From the NCBI GenBank assembly GCA_016932295.1, contig JAFGDC010000552.1, positions 1 to 5,818 on the forward strand: 5,818 bases of DNA. The letters are read 5' to 3'. The notes beneath the pieces were generated by a model that worked only from the letters and a program-made list of their open reading frames with translations, had not been told where the DNA came from and made no database searches. A program made the position numbers and the translations under genes. Position 1 is the stretch's first letter. The number at the start of each line of letters is the position of its first letter. Source of the DNA: a candidate division CSSED10-310 bacterium (lineage in GTDB: Bacteria; CSSED10-310; JAFGDC01). Positions 5,187 through 5,818 of this stretch are shown here, piece after piece.

Positions 5187-5533
5187 TTTCCATCAAAGTA
5201 AAGCAAATACTTACCATCAGGTTTCCATACCAACATCTTAGGGTATTTTGTTTGCATTTTAGTAAGTAATATTGGTTCCTTATCAATAGGCCAAACGACT
5301 GGAACTATTCTACGGTTTTCACTCTTGAGATCTACAATGGCAGTTCCAAGTATCATAGTTTTATTTTCGTGCCATCTTCCTTCAAATGCCGATTTAATTT
5401 TTCCATTATTTACATTTACAATATGGTAATCGCATTTATTCTCTATTTTCCCTTGAAACAAAAGGTAGTCATCGTTTGGCGACCATTCTGGAGCATCTGC
5501 TCTTTCATTACTTAAGGAACATAAATCGGCGCT
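5183..5533 (-). pseudogene. C-terminal tail of a beta-propeller (PD40/TolB-like) protein
   Basis: The minus strand is open for 116 codons between an in-frame TGA at 5536-5534 and the stop at 5185-5183. It carries two copies of a PD40-type propeller motif: PEWSPNDDYLLF (residues 15-26) and LVWKPDGKYLLYF (101-113), about 87 residues apart, with beta-rich sequence between (CDYHIVNVNNGKIKSAF, KTMILGTAIVDLKS). Propeller proteins of this type have several such blades and usually a signal peptide; here only about two blades are left. No ATG or GTG lies between the upstream stop and the first motif. The only start in the frame is TTG at 5461, which would cut into the first blade. I read it as the 3' end of a gene that lost its front. 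Codon use is AT-rich, unlike the genes to the left, which points to a different origin. Confidence 0.5.
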
Positions 5534-5536
5534 TCA

Positions 5537-5650
5537 TTCAAAATAACATTCCGGTGTCATCTCCTGCTCTTCTTCGAACAACTCTATCATGAACTCGGCG
5601 TACCCTTCCGGAACCTTCACCTGGAAAGGTTTCTGGGATTCCTTATTTTT
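5537..5650 (-). pseudogene. 38-codon gene fragment bounded by stops
   Basis: In the same frame as the propeller tail but separated from it by TGA at 5536-5534, the minus strand is open for 38 codons up to another TGA at 5653-5651. The sequence, containing FQVKVPEGYAEFMIELFEEE, is protein-like, with an amphipathic acidic helix after a beta strand, and its base composition is more GC-rich than the propeller tail. It has no ATG start with a ribosome site; GTG and an internal ATG are the only choices. The strand-helix pattern is loosely similar to small antitoxin-like proteins, but that is a guess. It is probably the 3' scrap of a different gene joined next to the propeller remnant. Confidence 0.3.
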
Positions 5651-5818
5651 TCAAACCCTACGGCTCTTCGTGAGCCATGCACAAAAATCCATTATTTCAC
5701 TATTTGTTACGTCGTTTTTGTTATTTCAATCTTGAGAGGGTCGAACTCCGCGTTTCTGCGACCGGTTCGGAACATGCTGCCAGAGTGTCAAAGTTGGAAC
5801 TGTTAAAACGTCTGATCA
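5651..5818. other. Right end without a recognisable gene
   Basis: No frame longer than about 22 codons with a start is seen on the minus strand (5707-5775), and it has no recognisable features. A small hairpin, GGCTC-TTCGT-GAGCC, lies at 5662-5676 without a T-run. The stretch may be the beginning of an intergenic region or more decayed DNA. Confidence 0.4.

Noticed and set aside
5662..5676. Hairpin GGCTC-TTCGT-GAGCC as a terminator
   Set aside because: The stem is only 5 bp and no T-run follows on either strand.

Overview
The window looks like a piece of a GC-rich proteobacterial chromosome, most likely gammaproteobacterial. The clues are GC-rich codon use in the main genes, a DUF3313-type protein, and short GTTGGAGCGCG / GTAGGAGCG motifs that resemble gammaproteobacterial REP elements. 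No ribosomal or housekeeping gene is present to fix the taxonomy. From about 4960 to 5530 the DNA turns clearly AT-rich and holds only gene remnants, which suggests acquired or decaying accessory DNA.

Layout: (1) 1-744, minus strand: the N-terminal 248 codons of an unclassified secreted protein with a clear signal peptide, cut off by the window edge. (2) 745-1512: a 768-bp divergent intergenic region with no believable gene but several perfect or near-perfect inverted repeats. (3) 1519-3225, plus: an intact amidohydrolase of the Amidohydro_3 (YtcJ-like) family with all expected metal-ligand motifs. (4) 3247-3909, plus: a DUF3313-like protein 21 bp downstream, probably in the same operon, which carries an N-terminal membrane anchor instead of the usual lipoprotein signal. 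(5) 3910-4377: gene-free DNA with REP-like motifs, palindromes and a strong AT-rich inverted repeat. (6) 4378-4951, minus: a frameshifted, truncated remnant that most resembles the N-terminus of an IS1380-like transposase, still with its promoter and ribosome binding site. (7) 5064-5650, minus: a 40-codon CxxC ORF, the C-terminal tail of a beta-propeller (PD40/TolB-like) protein, and a further 38-codon fragment, with stop codons separating the last two. (8) 5651-5818: nothing recognisable.

The only intact functional unit is the amidohydrolase plus the DUF3313-like protein. A cytoplasmic metal-dependent hydrolase paired with a membrane-anchored envelope protein is an uncommon-looking pair, but the sequence does not reveal the substrate or a joint role. 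I found no CRISPR array, RNA gene, integrase, complete IS or convincing new system. The most unusual signals are the inverted-repeat cluster at 812-1022, the missing lipobox in the DUF3313-like protein, and the decayed AT-rich block on the right.
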